Below, piece by piece: positions 8,004 to 15,857 of a DNA stretch of 52,141 nucleotides; the stretch's first letter is position 1, and every line of letters begins with the position of its first letter. A program made the translations under genes and the position numbers. The notes under the pieces are model-generated. The model was given only the letters and a program-made list of their open reading frames with translations, searched no databases and was not told the DNA's origin. The stretch lies in the NCBI GenBank assembly GCA_947452965.1, contig CANGEW010000013.1, positions 1 to 52,141 of the forward strand, given 5' to 3'. Source of the stretch: Chitinophagaceae bacterium (GTDB taxonomy: Bacteria; Bacteroidota; Bacteroidia; Chitinophagales; Chitinophagaceae).

Positions 8004-8831
8004 TTATTTAGATAAAGTAACGGTATTACCCCCAATTGTTGTTATTAAATTTCTTCCGCGTATATACCCAATTTTTACCATTCCAGAACTTTCATACAGC
8101 TCTTGTCCTTTAATAACACCTGATTCGTAAGCGGGTTTATCGTATTCGTCTCCCATTCCAGAAATGATAGTTGTTTGTCCAATCCATGTATCGCCATTAA
8201 TTGTGATTGATATATTGGCTGATTCGTCTTTGTATCTGTACATTCCATCAATATTCATTTCTTCCCCTTGGTTTGGCAGGTCTGCTGTTGTTGTAGAATT
8301 GGCTTTATTTGAATTGGTTTTTTCAACATCAAATTCCGGTTCATTGTGGCCCACACATTTAATAGTATTGTTCGATTTGTCAAGTATTAAAGTATACGTT
8401 GGATTAGAGGAGTGATTGTCAGTTAAACTACAAACGATTTTAGTCAATCCGCTATTATTAACAACAGAAAATGTTCCGTGATAATATACAGGAGTTCGAT
8501 CTTCTAAATTTATTTGCTCCAAATCCACATTGCCATTCTCTTGAAGGTTAAACGTAAAATCTATAGATGGTACAGGAATTTTACTTCCATTTACAACCAT
8601 ATCTTCACCATACTGATTTTTTAAATAATACGAAGGCTGAACACCATGATAAACTCCAAGCAATTCATCTGTTTTTTCGTTTGGGTTTGTTTCTGATGAT
8701 TCCTGAACAACAGAAGAATTGGATACATCTATATTGGGAATATTTTTATTTTCTGTTGAACCTCCGCAACCTATAAATACTAGAGAAGTTATGCATACAA
8801 GAATGATTGTTATTGTTATTGTTATTTTCAT
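8004..8831 (-). CDS. Putative lipoprotein with C-terminal PDZ-like segment
   Basis: 275 residues from the ATG at 8831. This start places a canonical lipobox (SLVFIGCGG, Cys at residue 22) at the right distance; an upstream ATG at 8897 would add 22 residues before the signal. The mature part is Ser/Asn-rich (about 24-60), then has beta-rich segments. The C-terminus (GMGDEYDKPAYESGVIKGQELYES) has a PDZ-like look, though this is weak. It is outside the WYL regulon: no box precedes it, and it diverges from W1 at 8943. Confidence 0.65.
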   Translation of the reverse strand: MKITITITIILVCITSLVFIGCGGSTENKNIPNIDVSNSSVVQESSETNPNEKTDELLGVYHGVQPSYYLKNQYGEDMVVNGSKIPVPSIDFTFNLQENGNVDLEQINLEDRTPVYYHGTFSVVNNSGLTKIVCSLTDNHSSNPTYTLILDKSNNTIKCVGHNEPEFDVEKTNSNKANSTTTADLPNQGEEMNIDGMYRYKDESANISITINGDTWIGQTTIISGMGDEYDKPAYESGVIKGQELYESSGMVKIGYIRGRNLITTIGGNTVTLSK

Positions 8832-8942
8832 TTTTTTAGATGATTTGATGAATTTATAGTCATAGATGATTTTCAAAAAATTATTGATACCCTTCAAGTT
8901 ATGATTTTTTTTAAACTAAAAACAAAATAATATAATATCACT

Positions 8943-8978
8943 CCTCAAATAGTTGGAGGTCTAATGCTTCTATTTTTA
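8943..8978 (+). promoter_or_regulatory. WYL-box promoter W1 (autoregulatory)
   Basis: Operator CCTCAAATAGTTGGAGG at 8943-8959, then 11 bp, then the -7 box TATTTTTA at 8971-8978. The arms CCTCAAA and TTGGAGG are near-perfect inverted repeats. The operator's TTG is 18 bp from the -7 box, so it doubles as the -33 element and a bound dimer would block RNA polymerase. The start codon at 8996 is 36 bp beyond the operator. It drives the small gene and, behind it, the WYL regulator, which is the normal layout for autoregulation. Confidence 0.8.
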
Positions 8979-8995
8979 CAACAAATATCATAAAT

Positions 8996-9223
8996 ATGGA
9001 CTTCCATTTAGAAGACAAACAAGAAATTGAAATTGAAAAATTAAGATGTTACTTTCAAATCTGCAGAGATGCACTCAATGATTTTTCAACCTGCCACCCT
9101 TATCAACTGGCTGCATACGAAAAAGAAAAAATTGTTAGTATCTTACATAGACTTTTCGAGGGTGAAATCGATTATTTGGAAAAATCACCTGAGGATTATT
9201 TTGACTTATACGAAGAAGAATAA
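8996..9223 (+). CDS. Small acidic protein, first gene of the WYL regulator operon
   Basis: 75 residues, strongly acidic (EDKQEIEIEKL at the start, SPEDYFDLYEEE at the end), predicted helical, no family recognised. The position directly after operator W1, and 53 bp before the regulator, shows it is real and co-transcribed. Small acidic proteins beside a DNA-binding regulator may be DNA mimics or modulators, but nothing in the sequence proves that here. Confidence 0.7.
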   Translation: MDFHLEDKQEIEIEKLRCYFQICRDALNDFSTCHPYQLAAYEKEKIVSILHRLFEGEIDYLEKSPEDYFDLYEEE

Positions 9224-9276
9224 TTTTATAGTTTACTTAAAGGTTTTTACATTATTTTTTTCAATAATTTTACTTC

Positions 9277-10284
9277 ATGCCTAAAATCAAGTCTGCCGTT
9301 TCGCGTTACCATATCATTGATGCATGTTTAAATAATAACCTTAGGCCCTATCCTACACTTGAGGATTTAGCCAGAGAGTGTAGTGAGAGAATCAGAGAAG
9401 GCATTTCTACGTCTACGATAGAAAAAGATATCAGACAAATGAAATTAAATTATCCAAATGGATATGATGCTCCTATAGAATACAGTAAAATCAACAAAGG
9501 ATATTTTTATGCAGAACAAGGGTTTTCAATCGCTGATTTACAGTTATCTGATGAAGAGTGGGACGGATTAAGATACGCAGCTAATTTATTGCACCAATAC
9601 TCAAATGTTACCCTATTCAAAGATTTTAAACAAGCTATTGATAAAATAAATACCCGCTTTAATTTATTGATAGACTTAGAAGATGAGGATTTTGATCGAT
9701 ATATCCAATTTGAGACTGGGATTGCCACTAATGGATATAATTGGATTAGTAAAATTTTGCCGGCAGTAAAAAACAGATGGATTGTAAATATTCGATATGA
9801 AAATATTTATAAAAAAGAAGTGAAAGAATATTCTGTTTATCCAAAACTTTTAAAAGAACATAGAAACCGATGGTATTTAATTGGATGGGTAGCAGATAGA
9901 GAAGATTATCTAACTTTCGCATTGGATAGAATTCAAGAAGTTGCTACAATTAAAAATGTACAAAGACACCGCTTGGATTTTAATGCCGATAATTTCTTGC
10001 AATATTCCATTGGAATTATGGAAGGTGACGGCAAGGCAGAGAAAGTTGTTTTACAAATTGAAGATCCTTATCACAAACTTATTCAACTCGAACCACTTCA
10101 TCATTCTCAAAAAATTGTTACACATACGCCGAAAAGTATAAAAATCGAGGTGTATGTTCATGTGAATCCTGAGTTGTATAATCGAATTTTATCAATGGGT
10201 CACTTTTGTAAAGTGATACAACCTGCCAAACTAAAAAATCAAATTAAAGATTCTCTTTTAAAAACAATCGCCCAATATAAATAG
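9277..10284 (+). CDS. WYL-domain transcriptional regulator
   Basis: 335 residues. A winged helix-turn-helix occupies about 1-80 (TLEDLARECSERI, STSTIEKDIRQMK). The WYL domain follows, with the eponymous W199-Y200-L201 in NRWYLIGW and the partner basic residues nearby (R196, R198), then a WCX-type C-terminal region. WYL regulators sense ligands, often nucleotides or cyclic oligonucleotides, and control defence loci (BrxR of BREX, CapW of CBASS). Seven 17-bp near-palindromes between 8943 and 23206, one in its own promoter, are its probable operators. It is the only WYL or HTH-WYL gene in the window. It converges tail to tail on the 10286 gene with 1 bp between. Confidence 0.9.
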   Translation: MPKIKSAVSRYHIIDACLNNNLRPYPTLEDLARECSERIREGISTSTIEKDIRQMKLNYPNGYDAPIEYSKINKGYFYAEQGFSIADLQLSDEEWDGLRYAANLLHQYSNVTLFKDFKQAIDKINTRFNLLIDLEDEDFDRYIQFETGIATNGYNWISKILPAVKNRWIVNIRYENIYKKEVKEYSVYPKLLKEHRNRWYLIGWVADREDYLTFALDRIQEVATIKNVQRHRLDFNADNFLQYSIGIMEGDGKAEKVVLQIEDPYHKLIQLEPLHHSQKIVTHTPKSIKIEVYVHVNPELYNRILSMGHFCKVIQPAKLKNQIKDSLLKTIAQYK

Positions 10285-10285
10285 T

Positions 10286-10717
10286 TTACTGATGAATGGT
10301 AATAGAAACGCCTTTCTCTTGCATAACTTTTATTTTCTCGTTCCATTTATTATTCCAAAAACCTGGCCATTGTACTAATTTGATATGTAAATCAGATTCC
10401 TTTAATTCATTTGTAATAGTATCTCTGGATTCTTTACATATATCTTTTCCGAATTCTTCCTCCAATGTTAATGGTTCATTTCCGCTTACATCATGCTTAT
10501 ATTCGGATTCTGAAATTTGACAATAAGAGTGGAGTTGCCACAATCCATCTTCTAATAAAAAATGTGGATTTGCAATGAATCTAAAAATCTTTTCGCCTAT
10601 ATAAATTTCCCAATAAGGTCTAGATCCTTCAAATAATAAAGCGTGTGCTAGTAAACTGTGTTCCTGACCATGTGGTCTTTTTTTTGTGGCAAATAACGCT
10701 GCGGTAACTTCTGGCAT
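10286..10717 (-). CDS. Unknown protein, last gene of the W2 operon
   Basis: 143 residues from the ATG at 10717 (MPEVTAALFATKKRPHGQEH). An upstream ATG at 10774 would overlap the 3' end of the previous gene by 28 bp and add a less convincing basic, hydrophobic stretch. It contains HSLLAHALLFEGSRPYWEIYIG and several aromatic segments (LWQLHSYCQ, VQWPGFWNNKWNEK). I recognise no family and see no signal peptide or membrane segment. It is 29 bp downstream of the 10747 gene, so it is probably in the same operon. Confidence 0.65.
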   Translation of the reverse strand: MPEVTAALFATKKRPHGQEHSLLAHALLFEGSRPYWEIYIGEKIFRFIANPHFLLEDGLWQLHSYCQISESEYKHDVSGNEPLTLEEEFGKDICKESRDTITNELKESDLHIKLVQWPGFWNNKWNEKIKVMQEKGVSITIHQ

Positions 10718-10746
10718 GTTGATTAATTTATAGTTTAAAAATAATT

Positions 10747-11103
10747 TTAGGCTCTTTTTTGAAAGACTAACCATTCATCATACTCTTTTCGCTCTTGTTC
10801 TACCAATTGCTGTTGTCTCTCTATTTCATTTTGAATTGCTACTTTTTTTTCATGAAACAGCTCTTCCTGTTCTTGTAAATAGATCTGATACCTATTAGAA
10901 TCCATTTCTCTTAATAAATTCAGATACACATCTTCATATTTGTTACGTAGTAAAAAATACACTTGTCCTTCTGCAGGGCTTAATTTGTGTTTTTTCATCA
11001 ACCTAAATAGCAACAACATATCGTTAATGCTTTTTCGGTTTTCCCAGCTTGTGTCTTTTATTTTATCCAAAATAAAAGGAGAATTTATAACATCTTGTAT
11101 CAT
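10747..11103 (-). CDS. Unknown helical protein under operator W2
   Basis: 118 residues, predicted almost entirely helical: the first 60 residues hold FRLMKKHKLSPAEGQVYFLL, and the last 50 are a charged, Gln/Glu-rich coiled coil (LQEQEELFHEKKVAI, RQQQLVEQERKEYDEW). No family is recognised; a coiled-coil adaptor is one possibility. The start is the ATG at 11103, which lies 38 bp beyond operator W2, the usual spacing for this regulon. Confidence 0.7.
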   Translation of the reverse strand: MIQDVINSPFILDKIKDTSWENRKSINDMLLLFRLMKKHKLSPAEGQVYFLLRNKYEDVYLNLLREMDSNRYQIYLQEQEELFHEKKVAIQNEIERQQQLVEQERKEYDEWLVFQKRA

Positions 11104-11123
11104 ACATTTTTGTTTTTACACTG

Positions 11124-11158
11124 TAAACTTACATAACCAGTCCTCCAACTATTTGAGG
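11124..11158 (-). promoter_or_regulatory. WYL-box promoter W2
   Basis: Read on the reverse strand: CCTCAAATAGTTGGAGG (11158-11142), identical to W1 and W5, then 10 bp, then the -7 box TAAGTTTA (11131-11124). It sits between two genes of the same orientation (11171 end, 11103 start), so the 10747-10286 operon has its own regulated promoter rather than depending on W3. Confidence 0.8.
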
Positions 11159-11170
11159 AGTAAAAAGTTT

Positions 11171-11578
11171 TTACATATACTCAAACACAACAATCACATC
11201 AGAATTAGGAGGACAATGAAATATGATATATTCATCTGATCCGTTTATGGTTATTTCATCAACGTTAACATTTCGTACAAATTCTATTGATTTTGTATTT
11301 ATGCCATTTTTTATAATCTCAATGGTTACCATTTTAGAACAATCTATCAAAAAAGTATTGCCGTTAAAATTTGTCATACGTGCAATGGCATATAAATCAT
11401 CATAATCATGATGAATGTTTTCATTTCCCGGATCGAGTAAAAAATAATCTTGATAATAAAACTTCGCGCGAAGACTACTTACTATAACTCCTTCCGGAAG
11501 CGGTTTTCCTGTAAAAAGTTCTATAGCCTGGCTTTGATTAGTTTTGTTGCCAATATCAATAGTGAAGCCTCTTTTCAT
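11171..11578 (-). CDS. Unknown protein, second gene of the W3 operon
   Basis: 135 residues, beta-rich: MKRGFTIDIGNKTNQSQAIE, VIVSSLRAKFYYQDYFLL, then FNGNTFLIDCSKMVTIEII and IIFHCPPNSDVIVVFEYM. No family is recognised. It follows the 11627 gene by 48 bp with no box between, so W3 probably drives both. It has no signal peptide. Confidence 0.65.
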   Translation of the reverse strand: MKRGFTIDIGNKTNQSQAIELFTGKPLPEGVIVSSLRAKFYYQDYFLLDPGNENIHHDYDDLYAIARMTNFNGNTFLIDCSKMVTIEIIKNGINTKSIEFVRNVNVDEITINGSDEYIIFHCPPNSDVIVVFEYM

Positions 11579-11626
11579 GACTGAACAATTTTAGAAATTA
11601 ATTGATTTTCCTTTTGTGAAACTGCA

Positions 11627-12037
11627 TTAATGCAAAGCGACTTCATATACACCTGCGTTGTTACGTTGTAAATTTTTTACAACAAATCCATTACCTGAAG
11701 GACATTCTTCTATAAGATTAAATTTTTCCCATTCTTTGGGTACAGGTGGAAAAACTAAAGTGAACTGTTTTAATTCGCCCGCTCTTTTAAACATGTGCAT
11801 TTGAGGTGCCATAGGGATGTTTTCGGCATGTAATAGCGGTAGCGTTTCCTCATAGCGAACCAGATAAGTTGTAGGATAAATATTTATCCAGCCGCCATTT
11901 GCGTATTTTCTCTTGGAAACATAATTACAGTGGACAATGGTTTGTCCATCTTCCTGAAAGGATTCATATATTTCTTCAAGAATAGAAGAATCAATTTGGA
12001 TGGAGTCTGTTTGCGCGGGTGATTTTTGATTTGGCAT
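11627..12037 (-). CDS. Unknown beta-rich protein under operator W3
   Basis: 136 residues from the ATG at 12037 (MPNQKSPAQT). A TTG at 12061 would extend it by eight residues, but that TTG lies inside the -7 box of promoter W3, so it cannot be translated from this promoter; the ATG gives the regulon's usual 39-bp operator-to-start gap. The motifs GWINIYPTTYLV, LPLLHAENIPMAP and FTLVFPPVPKEW recur in Bacteroidota proteins that I remember only as uncharacterised. No catalytic residues are recognised. Confidence 0.7.
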   Translation of the reverse strand: MPNQKSPAQTDSIQIDSSILEEIYESFQEDGQTIVHCNYVSKRKYANGGWINIYPTTYLVRYEETLPLLHAENIPMAPQMHMFKRAGELKQFTLVFPPVPKEWEKFNLIEECPSGNGFVVKNLQRNNAGVYEVALH

Positions 12038-12058
12038 ATAGCATTGATTTTGATAACT

Positions 12059-12093
12059 CAAAGCTATTATGGGAAACCTCCATCTTTTTGAGG
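12059..12093 (-). promoter_or_regulatory. WYL-box promoter W3
   Basis: Reverse strand: CCTCAAAAAGATGGAGG (12093-12077), two changes from the consensus in the spacer, then 10 bp, then a perfect -7 box TAGCTTTG (12066-12059). The arms CCTCAAA and TGGAGG are intact. It sets the start of the downstream gene at 12037. Confidence 0.8.
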
Positions 12094-12270
12094 AGTAGAA
12101 TCTAATTTTTTGTATTGCCTTAATTTTTTTCTTTGTCTATGCAATAACAATAGTTGCTTTTGCAATAAGGTTCATGCTGTGCTTTTTTGTGTACTTGACT
12201 CAGCGTTATTGAAGTCGCCAGGTTTGGTTGGTTGTGATCTAAATTTATTTTATTTAAATTAACTAGATAC

Positions 12271-12792
12271 CTACTCCTCACTTATCTTTCCATCTTCATC
12301 TACTCTCATCGTAATCCATTCATAACTTTCTTTCTCAACTGCTTTCATAATGCTTTTTTGGACTTGCTTGTGTTCAGCTGATTTTCGTTCTCCATCCAAT
12401 AGAATAATATTTTTTAACGCTTCGCCATTGCTACCATTCTTCATGCCATTAAATACGACAAAATCAACCGGATGAAAAATAACCTTGGCATCATCAGGAT
12501 TTAATTTTTGAGGTGTAAAAATTTTATCAACCTTCTTCATTTTTTTATTTGCCTCTTTTCTGCCTTTTTCTCGAGCGACTTCTTTATAAAAATTCAGATC
12601 TTCATCTATTTTGGTCTCAAGCAAATCCAGTTTTCTTCCCTCATTTCCTAATTTGTCGAGCCAGTCTGTGCTCTTGCGTTCATCTTTATAAATTTTGCAG
12701 TCGCTCAAACGAATAAATTCATCACAGCATGGGCAAATACCAAATATTTCTCGTTGATATTGAAAAAACAATAACGTCTCCTGATGTTGCAT
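12271..12792 (-). CDS. Zinc-ribbon Holliday-junction-resolvase-like endonuclease, paralogue A
   Basis: 173 residues. The N-terminus has CPCCDEF and a later Cys (FGICPCCDEFIRLSDC), a probable zinc site. A Lys-rich helix follows. The C-terminal half resembles the endonuclease-related Holliday junction resolvase-like family (PF10107): FHPVDFVVFNGMKNG, then IILLDGERKSAEHKQVQKSI, giving the D...(D/E)-x-K order of a PD-(D/E)XK fold. Here the Asp-Gly-Glu-Arg-Lys version is less regular than in the neighbour, so activity is uncertain. It lies 20 bp after its paralogue, in the same operon. Confidence 0.75.
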   Translation of the reverse strand: MQHQETLLFFQYQREIFGICPCCDEFIRLSDCKIYKDERKSTDWLDKLGNEGRKLDLLETKIDEDLNFYKEVAREKGRKEANKKMKKVDKIFTPQKLNPDDAKVIFHPVDFVVFNGMKNGSNGEALKNIILLDGERKSAEHKQVQKSIMKAVEKESYEWITMRVDEDGKISEE

Positions 12793-12812
12793 ATCAAATA
12801 ATTTTAAGTGTA

Positions 12813-13298
12813 TTAATATAATTTAAATTCCAACTGCTTCTCTTCAATTTTTGTTTTGATGGCCTTTTGATTCTTTTTTAATTTGGCTCCACCCGATTTT
12901 ATATCAATAAAGAAAATTTTTTGCACATTTCCATTTTTGTGTAAACCATCAAATATGACGTAATCAATAGGATCAAATAAACTTCTGCAATCATTTTTAT
13001 TGAACCGAAATTGCTCCAGAACCGGTGCCAATCGCTCTAAGATAAATCCCATATTTACACTCTGAGTAGTGTTTTCAATTCTCTGTTTCTTTTTGGCTGT
13101 TAATTGTTGAAGAGTTAATTTTCTCTCTTTTAAAGCTAACTTGATTTCACTTATTTTTTCTTTTGCTTCGGGAGTAAATTCATCAATCGGAAAAAGAACT
13201 GCATCTTTTATTTGAAACGGAGTCCCGCATTGCGAGCAATCCGCTTTAAAGTTATTATTCTGTAAAAAAGAAATTAATTCCTGGTGATGTTTAGCCAT
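12813..13298 (-). CDS. Zinc-ribbon Holliday-junction-resolvase-like endonuclease, paralogue B
   Basis: 161 residues. The N-terminal zinc motif is CSQCGTPF near residue 20. A helical linker leads to a nuclease-like domain with FDPIDYVIFDGLHKNG and FFIDIKSGGAKLKKNQKAI, where IDIK supplies the (D/E)-x-K of PF10107-type endonucleases. It is related to the next gene but not close, and its active site looks more complete. It is the first gene after degenerate box W4, and W5 points the other way 94 bp upstream of its start. Confidence 0.8.
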   Translation of the reverse strand: MAKHHQELISFLQNNNFKADCSQCGTPFQIKDAVLFPIDEFTPEAKEKISEIKLALKERKLTLQQLTAKKKQRIENTTQSVNMGFILERLAPVLEQFRFNKNDCRSLFDPIDYVIFDGLHKNGNVQKIFFIDIKSGGAKLKKNQKAIKTKIEEKQLEFKLY

Positions 13299-13337
13299 AT
13301 AAGATTGATTTAGATTTTCAATTTAGTCAATACACTT

Positions 13338-13373
13338 CAAATATATGAGATAGCGGCCTCTATTATTTTGATA
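13338..13373 (-). promoter_or_regulatory. Degenerate WYL-box promoter W4
   Basis: Reverse strand: TATCAAAATAATAGAGG (13373-13357), 11 bp, then a perfect -7 box TATATTTG (13345-13338). Only TCAAA and GAGG match the consensus, but the position relative to the -7 box is exactly that of the other boxes, which argues against chance. It would serve the endonuclease pair (13298 leftward). W4 and W5 lie back to back, 18 bp apart, so one regulator cluster could cover both. Confidence 0.55.
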
Positions 13374-13391
13374 CGTATTAATTTTTTCAGT

Positions 13392-13427
13392 CCTCAAATA
13401 GTTGGAGGTGTGGGAATTGCATATTTG
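13392..13427 (+). promoter_or_regulatory. WYL-box promoter W5
   Basis: CCTCAAATAGTTGGAGG at 13392-13408, identical to W1 and W2, then 11 bp, then the -7 box CATATTTG (13420-13427), seven of eight matching TAnnTTTG. The start codon of the next gene is at 13451, 42 bp beyond the operator. Confidence 0.8.
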
Positions 13428-13450
13428 TAAGCATTTAAATTGCTAAAAAA

Positions 13451-14098
13451 ATGGAAATTATTACTGACTTGTTTGAAGTTGAAAGCTGTAGGGCTGTTCT
13501 CACCGAAACGTTTATAAATAATAAGCGAAAATGGGAAGAGATAGATATAGAATCTGAAAAAGCAATCATCAAAGATGGTTATTATTGGATGAGCAATACC
13601 TCAAGAAATAGGTGGAATTTTTATAAAACAAAAACATCCTTAAGAAAAGGGCAGGACTTTATCATCGAAACAATTATAGAACTTGAAAAAAAAGAAGATG
13701 TATATGGACATTTTGGATTGGTATGGGGTTTTGACGAGGACCGAAAATACTTAAATCGTTTTACTTTGTCAGCAGATGGAAAACGTGCATTGATTATGCA
13801 CTATGAAAAAGATCACCATAGGATTTTTCATAGATTTCAAAACAGAAAGCTCCCTAAATTTAATATGAAAAAATCGGTTCGTTTTACAATTATCAAATTG
13901 GAAGATTACTTTTATTTTTTTATCAATAAACAAAAAATTTATGTAGCACATGCATCTGCTTTTTGTGCTAACGGATCTTTTATAGGGTATTATATCGAAC
14001 CACAGTTATCGATGAAAAGTAATTTTTTTGAAGTTAAAAAAGTAAAAGCACATTCAAAAGAAGTAATTACGAGTATGCAGCTGTTGATGGTGAGTTAG
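13451..14098 (+). CDS. Lectin/glucanase-fold protein under W5
   Basis: 215 residues, beta-rich. The order DGYYWMSNTSRNRW, then KGQDFIIETIIEL, then YGHFGLVWGFDE, then LNRFTLSADGKRAL, is that of concanavalin-like jelly-roll domains (LamG or 3-keto-disaccharide-hydrolase-like). In Bacteroidota these often accompany kinases or caspase-like modules, but here the domain stands alone. There is no signal peptide, so it should be cytosolic, and it might recognise a sugar or protein surface. The role is unknown. Confidence 0.7.
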   Translation: MEIITDLFEVESCRAVLTETFINNKRKWEEIDIESEKAIIKDGYYWMSNTSRNRWNFYKTKTSLRKGQDFIIETIIELEKKEDVYGHFGLVWGFDEDRKYLNRFTLSADGKRALIMHYEKDHHRIFHRFQNRKLPKFNMKKSVRFTIIKLEDYFYFFINKQKIYVAHASAFCANGSFIGYYIEPQLSMKSNFFEVKKVKAHSKEVITSMQLLMVS

Positions 14099-14129
14099 TT
14101 TTAATAAATGTCTATCGCCTGATCTTTAT

Positions 14130-14137
14130 TACATTTG
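14130..14137 (+). promoter_or_regulatory. Putative -7 box for the HEPN pair
   Basis: TACATTTG matches the Bacteroidota -7 consensus TAnnTTTG exactly, 40 bp before the start at 14178. There is no WYL box upstream and the -33 element is unclear. The pair may therefore be transcribed independently of the regulator as well as by read-through from W5. Confidence 0.4.
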
Positions 14138-14177
14138 TAAAAAACATCTTTAGTATAATTAATAAACAATTTATTGT

Positions 14178-14480
14178 ATGGAATTAGAAGTTCGATTGAA
14201 AAACAATACAGGCAGTATATATGTAACGGTTAAAGGCAACAACATTATCAATATAGATTTTCGATTTGAACTATTTAGTAATGATTCTAGTTGGCAAGGG
14301 CATTATAAATCAAAAATTATAAATGGAAATATTTCTGAGCAACATCTTAATATTGGGGTAGATTATGATGTTATTAAAAAAACAATTGAGTCTTCTTTGA
14401 AAGATTTAAATGATTCTAAATTAGCTGATATAATTAAAAAAGCCTACTTGAATAATAAAAATAAGTTAACAAGATTTTAG
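14178..14480 (+). CDS. Small unknown protein upstream of the HEPN gene
   Basis: 100 residues, beta-rich at the start (MELEVRLKNNTGSIYVTVKG) and helical at the end. No family recognised. It lies 21 bp before the HEPN gene. In HEPN toxin-antitoxin loci the first small gene is frequently the antidote, so an antitoxin or regulatory partner is possible, but nothing in its sequence identifies it (for instance no MNT nucleotidyltransferase motif). Confidence 0.6.
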   Translation: MELEVRLKNNTGSIYVTVKGNNIINIDFRFELFSNDSSWQGHYKSKIINGNISEQHLNIGVDYDVIKKTIESSLKDLNDSKLADIIKKAYLNNKNKLTRF

Positions 14481-14501
14481 TGTCATTAATGAAACTATTC
14501 T

Positions 14502-15146
14502 ATGTCATCTGCCGATTTAAAACGTAAGCTTAAACAACATAAAGACATTCCTGAATCGTTAACTGTTCGATTGCACCGTGCTATCAGTTGGTTGAAGTGT
14601 GGAGAAGAAAACACAACCAATCACGATTTGCAATTTTTATCATTATGGATTTCCTATAATGCCTGTTACGCGATTGATGAAAAACTGGAAGATGATTTTA
14701 CTGAAAGAAAACAATTCAATGAATTTATATCAAAACTAGTAAGTCATGACCATGAAAAAAGATTTTATAACTTACTATGGCAAAAATTTTCAGGGCCTGT
14801 TCGAATGATCATTGAAAATCAATTTATTTACAAGCCCTTCTGGGATGCTCAGCGCGGACTAAAAGTAAATTGGAAAAAAATGTTTGAAAAATCAATCGAA
14901 GATGCAAATCGATTTCTTGCTAAAAACGAAGTGGCCAAACTGATTGAAGTGGTACTTGACAGATTATATATGCTCCGAAATCAACTTATGCACGGCGGAG
15001 CTACCTATAAAAGCAAAGTGAATCGCACTCAGGTAAGAGATGCCTGTAATATTCTGAAGTTATTCATCCCCATCATTATCGATATTATGATGGAAAACAG
15101 AAACGAAGACTGGGGAGAGGTTTATTATCCGGTAGTGAAGCACTAG
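14502..15146 (+). CDS. HEPN-domain protein, candidate RNase effector
   Basis: 214 residues, all-helical. It carries the HEPN catalytic signature R-x4-H as R159-NQLM-H164 in MLRNQLMHGG, plus the upstream LSLWISYNACYAID helix typical of Apea-like HEPN proteins. The R-x4-H family includes metal-independent RNases used in phage defence and toxin systems. It converges on the 2TM gene, with 3 bp between the stop codons. Activity is inferred from the intact motif; partner control by the 14178 gene is a guess. Confidence 0.8.
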   Translation: MSSADLKRKLKQHKDIPESLTVRLHRAISWLKCGEENTTNHDLQFLSLWISYNACYAIDEKLEDDFTERKQFNEFISKLVSHDHEKRFYNLLWQKFSGPVRMIIENQFIYKPFWDAQRGLKVNWKKMFEKSIEDANRFLAKNEVAKLIEVVLDRLYMLRNQLMHGGATYKSKVNRTQVRDACNILKLFIPIIIDIMMENRNEDWGEVYYPVVKH

Positions 15147-15149
15147 ATA

Positions 15150-15776
15150 TTATAAAGTAGCTACAAAACTTTCAAATCCTTCTGGGGAATTTATTGTTCG
15201 ATCATTTTTTTTAAGTCTCAAAATTGCTATCTTTTCACTTTCGCTTAATGTTGTTATAAAGGCTTGATTATACTCTATTCTTTTTGCTTCATAACCACCA
15301 ATGTCAATGTTTTTTGGAGGAAATCGTAAGATGTAAACAGCCGTTTCAACAATGTGATTTAGCATATGCGTTTCATCGAAATTTGGACTCTTAAGGATTG
15401 CCTTTATTGCTTCTCTTCCATTAACTTCTTTTGTATTATTGTTTTCGTCTTTTATCTCACAATCTAAATCTTCTATAATTTCATGATAATTGTGTAGTAG
15501 CATCATGAAATCGCTTTGCTCAATTTGTTTGCGTATATACTTATTTTGAGTTTTTATTTCATCAACTGTAACAATTAAATAAATTAATGTAATAGCAGAA
15601 ACAATCGTACCAAGAACTCCGCCATATAAATCACCAAACTGCCCTAAATCAGAATGTCCAAATTGATGAGCCTTAAACATATAATAATTAAAAAGTAAAG
15701 CTCCTACAAGAATTATTATACTCAACCCGACAATAAAATAAATATTGCTGAATAGATTCCTATGCTTTAAGTTCAT
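15150..15776 (-). CDS. Two-transmembrane Abi-like protein, candidate retron effector
   Basis: 208 residues. There are two membrane segments (about 12-30, IYFIVGLSIIILVGALLF, and about 52-70, GGVLGTIVSAITLIYLIVT), then a helical cytosolic tail. The linker FGDLYGGVLG resembles the FGDFxGG motif of putative phage abortive infection (PutAbiC-type) membrane proteins. In 2TM retrons such as Ec48, a small membrane protein is the effector that is released when the phage disturbs the retron complex. The gene lies 81 bp behind the RT with no terminator between, so co-transcription is likely. The functional link is inferred from this position. Confidence 0.7.
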   Translation of the reverse strand: MNLKHRNLFSNIYFIVGLSIIILVGALLFNYYMFKAHQFGHSDLGQFGDLYGGVLGTIVSAITLIYLIVTVDEIKTQNKYIRKQIEQSDFMMLLHNYHEIIEDLDCEIKDENNNTKEVNGREAIKAILKSPNFDETHMLNHIVETAVYILRFPPKNIDIGGYEAKRIEYNQAFITTLSESEKIAILRLKKNDRTINSPEGFESFVATL

Positions 15777-15857
15777 GATTGAGACTTTTAATTTAATCTA
15801 TACGTTTTTTAAATAAATTTTATACCTAATAAAACGTTCATGTTGAAATCGATTTGT

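Noticed and set aside
12038..12061. TTG start for the 11627 gene
   Set aside because: The TTG is part of the -7 box of promoter W3.
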